64,000 bases of DNA from Granulosicoccus sp. (GTDB lineage Bacteria > Pseudomonadota > Gammaproteobacteria > Granulosicoccales > Granulosicoccaceae). The position numbers were made by a program, and so were the translations under genes. The notes under the pieces were generated by a model that ran no database searches, was not told the origin of the DNA, and was given only the letters and a program-made list of their open reading frames with translations. Numbering within the stretch: position 1 is the first letter of the stretch; the number at the start of each line of letters is the position of its first letter. Positions 61,524 through 64,000 of this stretch are shown piece by piece. The stretch covers positions 129,463 through 193,462 of the forward strand of contig JAHDGK010000003.1 of assembly GCA_020627685.1 (NCBI GenBank), given 5' to 3'.

Positions 61524-63387
61524 TACACAAACGATGAACGTTGTTTGGACGTTTTTACAACCTGTAGTGTTTTCCTTGGCGCTGCTGTTAACGTTGCTTG
61601 CCAGTTCCCTAAGCTATGCACAAGAGGGAACTGTCAACAGCCGTTTGAGCGCCAACACCATCACGCGGGACGAGTCTGTGACACTGGAAATCGTAGCGGT
61701 TGGACTAGACAAAGAACTGGATTTGTCATCACTGGAAAAAGACTTCGATGTGGCGGGAAGATCAAGCTCACGAGAGGTCAATAGTATTCTCAGCACGAGT
61801 GGAGAGCTTCGAACCACCAGCATAGTGACTTGGACCGTACAGCTCCTTCCTAAAGATGTTGGTGTGTTTACGGTACCTTCAGTTCGAGTGGGTGATGTCA
61901 CCAGTCAATCTCATACCTTGACGGTCAATGATCTCCCAAAGGGGGCACAGAGAGATATCTTTATTGAAGCTTCCGTCGATACCACTACGCCGTGGGTTCA
62001 GTCTCAGGTATTGATGACCTTAAAGGTTTTTCAAGCCATCGAAATTGTAGATGGAGGGTTGGATGTTCCTGAAGCAGACGATCTGGTTGTTGAACGATTA
62101 GGCGAGGATGTTCGCAGTACGGAGACCCGTGACGGAAGACAGTACAGTGTCACTACTAGACGGTTCGCGTTGTTTCCGCAAAAGAGCGGGGAAATAACTC
62201 TTAAACCGATAACGCTAAGCGTTTCGGTGCCTGCTGATCCTAACCGTGTCAGGACGTTTTTTTCCCCCACTCGCAAATTGACTCGCCGCAGTGACAGCAT
62301 CACGTTGAATGTAAAACCCCGACCCGAATCCGGTACCGCGTGGTGGTTACCGGCAAAAGCGGTGCAATTGAATAGCCAGTGGATAGGCGATATCAATAAT
62401 GCCACTGTGGACCAACCGCTAACGCGAACAATAACGATAAGAGCGAGCGGTGTCGCTGATTCACAGTTGCCGGATATCAACATTCCCGCGGTTGAAGGGG
62501 CAAGTTTGTACGCAGAGCAACCGGTTAGACAATTAGGTGCCAACCAGCAGGGTCTTGTGTCCGAGTTAACGCTCAAGTGGGCTTTAATTCCGCAGCGCGT
62601 TGGGCAGGTAAGTTTGCCCCCCGTTGTGGTGGAGTGGTTCAACACGTCCACGGGTCAGATAGAAAAAGCGACGCTTGCCGCTGAAACCATAAAAGTGACC
62701 TCGTCTGCGGCGTCAAATTCAGTACAGAGACCTGATGCGGACATAATCAATTCAGCCGTAACACCGCAACAAACTATCAGGTCGGCACCAGGCTCGGTTG
62801 CGCAGGACACGTCCGCTGATGAAACGGCTGTCGCCACAAGTGGCGCGGCGGGCCTCGAATCACGCGTCATAGCTCTTCAGGATGAAGTGTCATTCTGGCG
62901 ATCGCTCCTGATTGGGGTTCTGGTGTTGTGGTTAGGATCGGCGATGTTGTTTTGGTGGGCGAAATCACGATCAAATCGGGGTGAGGGCACCGAACCGCTT
63001 CGTCGCAAACTGGGCGCTGTAAAAAATGCGGCGAGTCAGTCATTGAGCAACATGCAACCCTTAGGCGGTGTTGCTGCGAGTTGCAAAAGCGGTGAATTGG
63101 AAACAATCCGATCGGCAATAATCGAATGGTCCAGTAGGCAATGGCCCGACAATACCCCGCTGAGTTTAACGGATGTAGCCGGCCGCCTTCCGGTAGGGGC
63201 AGCGCGAACACTCATAGCCGATTTGGATGCGGCTCTGTACAGTCAGCGTGGTCGTGATGGAGACACAACACCCTTACGTAATCGGTTGCAGGAGTTACCT
63301 GAACTACTCAAAAATGCCGTGACGTCGAATCAAGCTGATCAACCTCGTTCAGGTGTTAGTTCCGGCAAGGAACTTCCAGCCCTTTAG
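61504..63387 (+). CDS. batD: BatD-like protein
   Basis: This 627-residue protein has a signal peptide (hydrophobic core VFSLALLLTLLASSLSYA) and a long beta-rich periplasmic part (about 40-430, opening VNSRLSANTITRDESVTLEI). A transmembrane helix near 470 (LLIGVLVLWLGSAMLFWW) and a cytoplasmic helical tail follow. That is the BatD layout. The longer frame starts at 61435, but GGAGG six bases before the ATG at 61504 decides the start. It closes the MoxR/Bat operon. Confidence 0.9.
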   Translation: MPQNLGNTQTMNVVWTFLQPVVFSLALLLTLLASSLSYAQEGTVNSRLSANTITRDESVTLEIVAVGLDKELDLSSLEKDFDVAGRSSSREVNSILSTSGELRTTSIVTWTVQLLPKDVGVFTVPSVRVGDVTSQSHTLTVNDLPKGAQRDIFIEASVDTTTPWVQSQVLMTLKVFQAIEIVDGGLDVPEADDLVVERLGEDVRSTETRDGRQYSVTTRRFALFPQKSGEITLKPITLSVSVPADPNRVRTFFSPTRKLTRRSDSITLNVKPRPESGTAWWLPAKAVQLNSQWIGDINNATVDQPLTRTITIRASGVADSQLPDINIPAVEGASLYAEQPVRQLGANQQGLVSELTLKWALIPQRVGQVSLPPVVVEWFNTSTGQIEKATLAAETIKVTSSAASNSVQRPDADIINSAVTPQQTIRSAPGSVAQDTSADETAVATSGAAGLESRVIALQDEVSFWRSLLIGVLVLWLGSAMLFWWAKSRSNRGEGTEPLRRKLGAVKNAASQSLSNMQPLGGVAASCKSGELETIRSAIIEWSSRQWPDNTPLSLTDVAGRLPVGAARTLIADLDAALYSQRGRDGDTTPLRNRLQELPELLKNAVTSNQADQPRSGVSSGKELPAL

Positions 63388-63484
63388 GGGGTTATATCAA
63401 AGCCCCAAACGGGCGAATTACTAGGCACGATCCTTGAGAGTATGAGACCACCCGAGCCCTCTGAGGCTTGTTCAAACGTACTCT

Positions 63485-64000
63485 GTGACCACTCGCATTA
63501 CCTATCTCTCACACAAACGAACACTGCGGAGACAAATTACTGACTCTCTCGGTGAACGTGTGCGTGCTTGGGTGTATCGTTTGTTATTCCTTCTAACCCT
63601 GTTATTTGTCCCAACGGCCAGCGTCCATGCCGCAGATGCCATACCGGGTGAGCAATGGTGCGATCGCCCCGTGGACAATATCCGCTTTGTCGGTAACAAG
63701 GTGACTCGCTACGAGGTAATGAACCGGGAGCTATTGCAAAAGCCCGGCGAGCCCTGTTCGCTCGATAACATTATCGACGGTATACAAAACAACTTGGATT
63801 TAGGGCTCTTTAGGTCAGTGCGTGCTGAACTGCACCTGAGTGAGGGGCGTTTGGAGTTGGTGTATTACGTGGTGGAGAAAATATTTTTTCTACCCATTCC
63901 TAGGTTTAGTAGAACATCTGATAGCGAGCTCCGATTTGGAGCACAACTTCGCTGGGACAATTTTCTAGGACGTTTGCATCAACTTAAGTTGACGTATGAA
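63485..64000 (+). CDS. Omp85/BamA-TamA family outer-membrane protein (5' part, cut by window end)
   Basis: The 172 codons present encode a signal peptide (core YRLLFLLTLLFVPTASVHA). A POTRA-like domain follows (VDNIRFVGNKVTRYEVMNRE, then LDNIIDGIQNNLDLGLFRSV). The stretch ending in FGAQLRWDNFLGRLHQLKL looks like the first barrel strands. A single POTRA is fewer than in BamA (five) or TamA (three), closer to short Omp85 members. The start is GTG at 63485; an in-frame stop lies at 63443 and no good ribosome binding site is seen. The gene runs off the window. Confidence 0.75.
   Translation, partial: MTTRITYLSHKRTLRRQITDSLGERVRAWVYRLLFLLTLLFVPTASVHAADAIPGEQWCDRPVDNIRFVGNKVTRYEVMNRELLQKPGEPCSLDNIIDGIQNNLDLGLFRSVRAELHLSEGRLELVYYVVEKIFFLPIPRFSRTSDSELRFGAQLRWDNFLGRLHQLKLTYE

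Overview
The window looks like chromosomal DNA of a free-living, probably marine gammaproteobacterium with about half G+C by eye. The evidence is the set of housekeeping genes (pckA, ilvI-ilvH, pssA, rimI, prfC, cysB, xth, rapA, phrB), the HolD-like gene beside rimI as in pseudomonads, and the many periplasmic and outer-membrane proteins. BCCT, TTT and BMP-type transporters and methylamine-type oxidoreductases point to a scavenger of organic osmolytes and nucleosides. I cannot name the genus. I saw no rRNA, tRNA, CRISPR array, insertion sequence or prophage.

Layout. 1-4.4 kb: a dimethylglycine/sarcosine dehydrogenase-like flavoprotein diverges from a PhyH dioxygenase, followed by a TVP38-type membrane protein. 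4.5-12.3 kb: three tandem OmpA-family envelope proteins. The third is a 1416-residue fusion of a calcium-binding thrombospondin-3-repeat protein, a CTERM-like helix and an OmpA lipoprotein, with a strong ribosome binding site and in-frame ATG at the junction. 12.7-15.9 kb: pckA and a BepA-like M48 protease, convergent. 16.3-24.9 kb: ilvI-ilvH, pssA, holD-like, rimI, prfC, a small outer-membrane barrel, a type-2 ferredoxin-NADP reductase and cysB. 25-31 kb: guanine deaminase diverging from a BMP-type nucleoside ABC transporter, a purine salvage unit.

31.7-39.3 kb is the least explained part. It is a tightly overlapping operon (aldehyde dehydrogenase, M19-like protein with altered metal ligands, unknown 563-residue protein, DUF3726 protein, BCCT transporter) facing a LysR regulator, probably for uptake and breakdown of a betaine-like compound. 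39.4-45.7 kb: a VOC protein, a chromate transporter with a rhodanese-ChrB partner, and a tripartite tricarboxylate transporter operon (C-A-B order) with a terminator after the binding protein.

45.8-54.3 kb: xth and rapA, a cold-shock protein, a formyltransferase/polysaccharide deacetylase pair, a photolyase and a DUF1223 protein. 54.4-63.4 kb: a barrel protein and a lipoprotein lead into a complete MoxR/Bat operon (MoxR, DUF58, DUF4381, two VWA proteins, a TPR protein, BatD). The window ends inside an Omp85-family gene.
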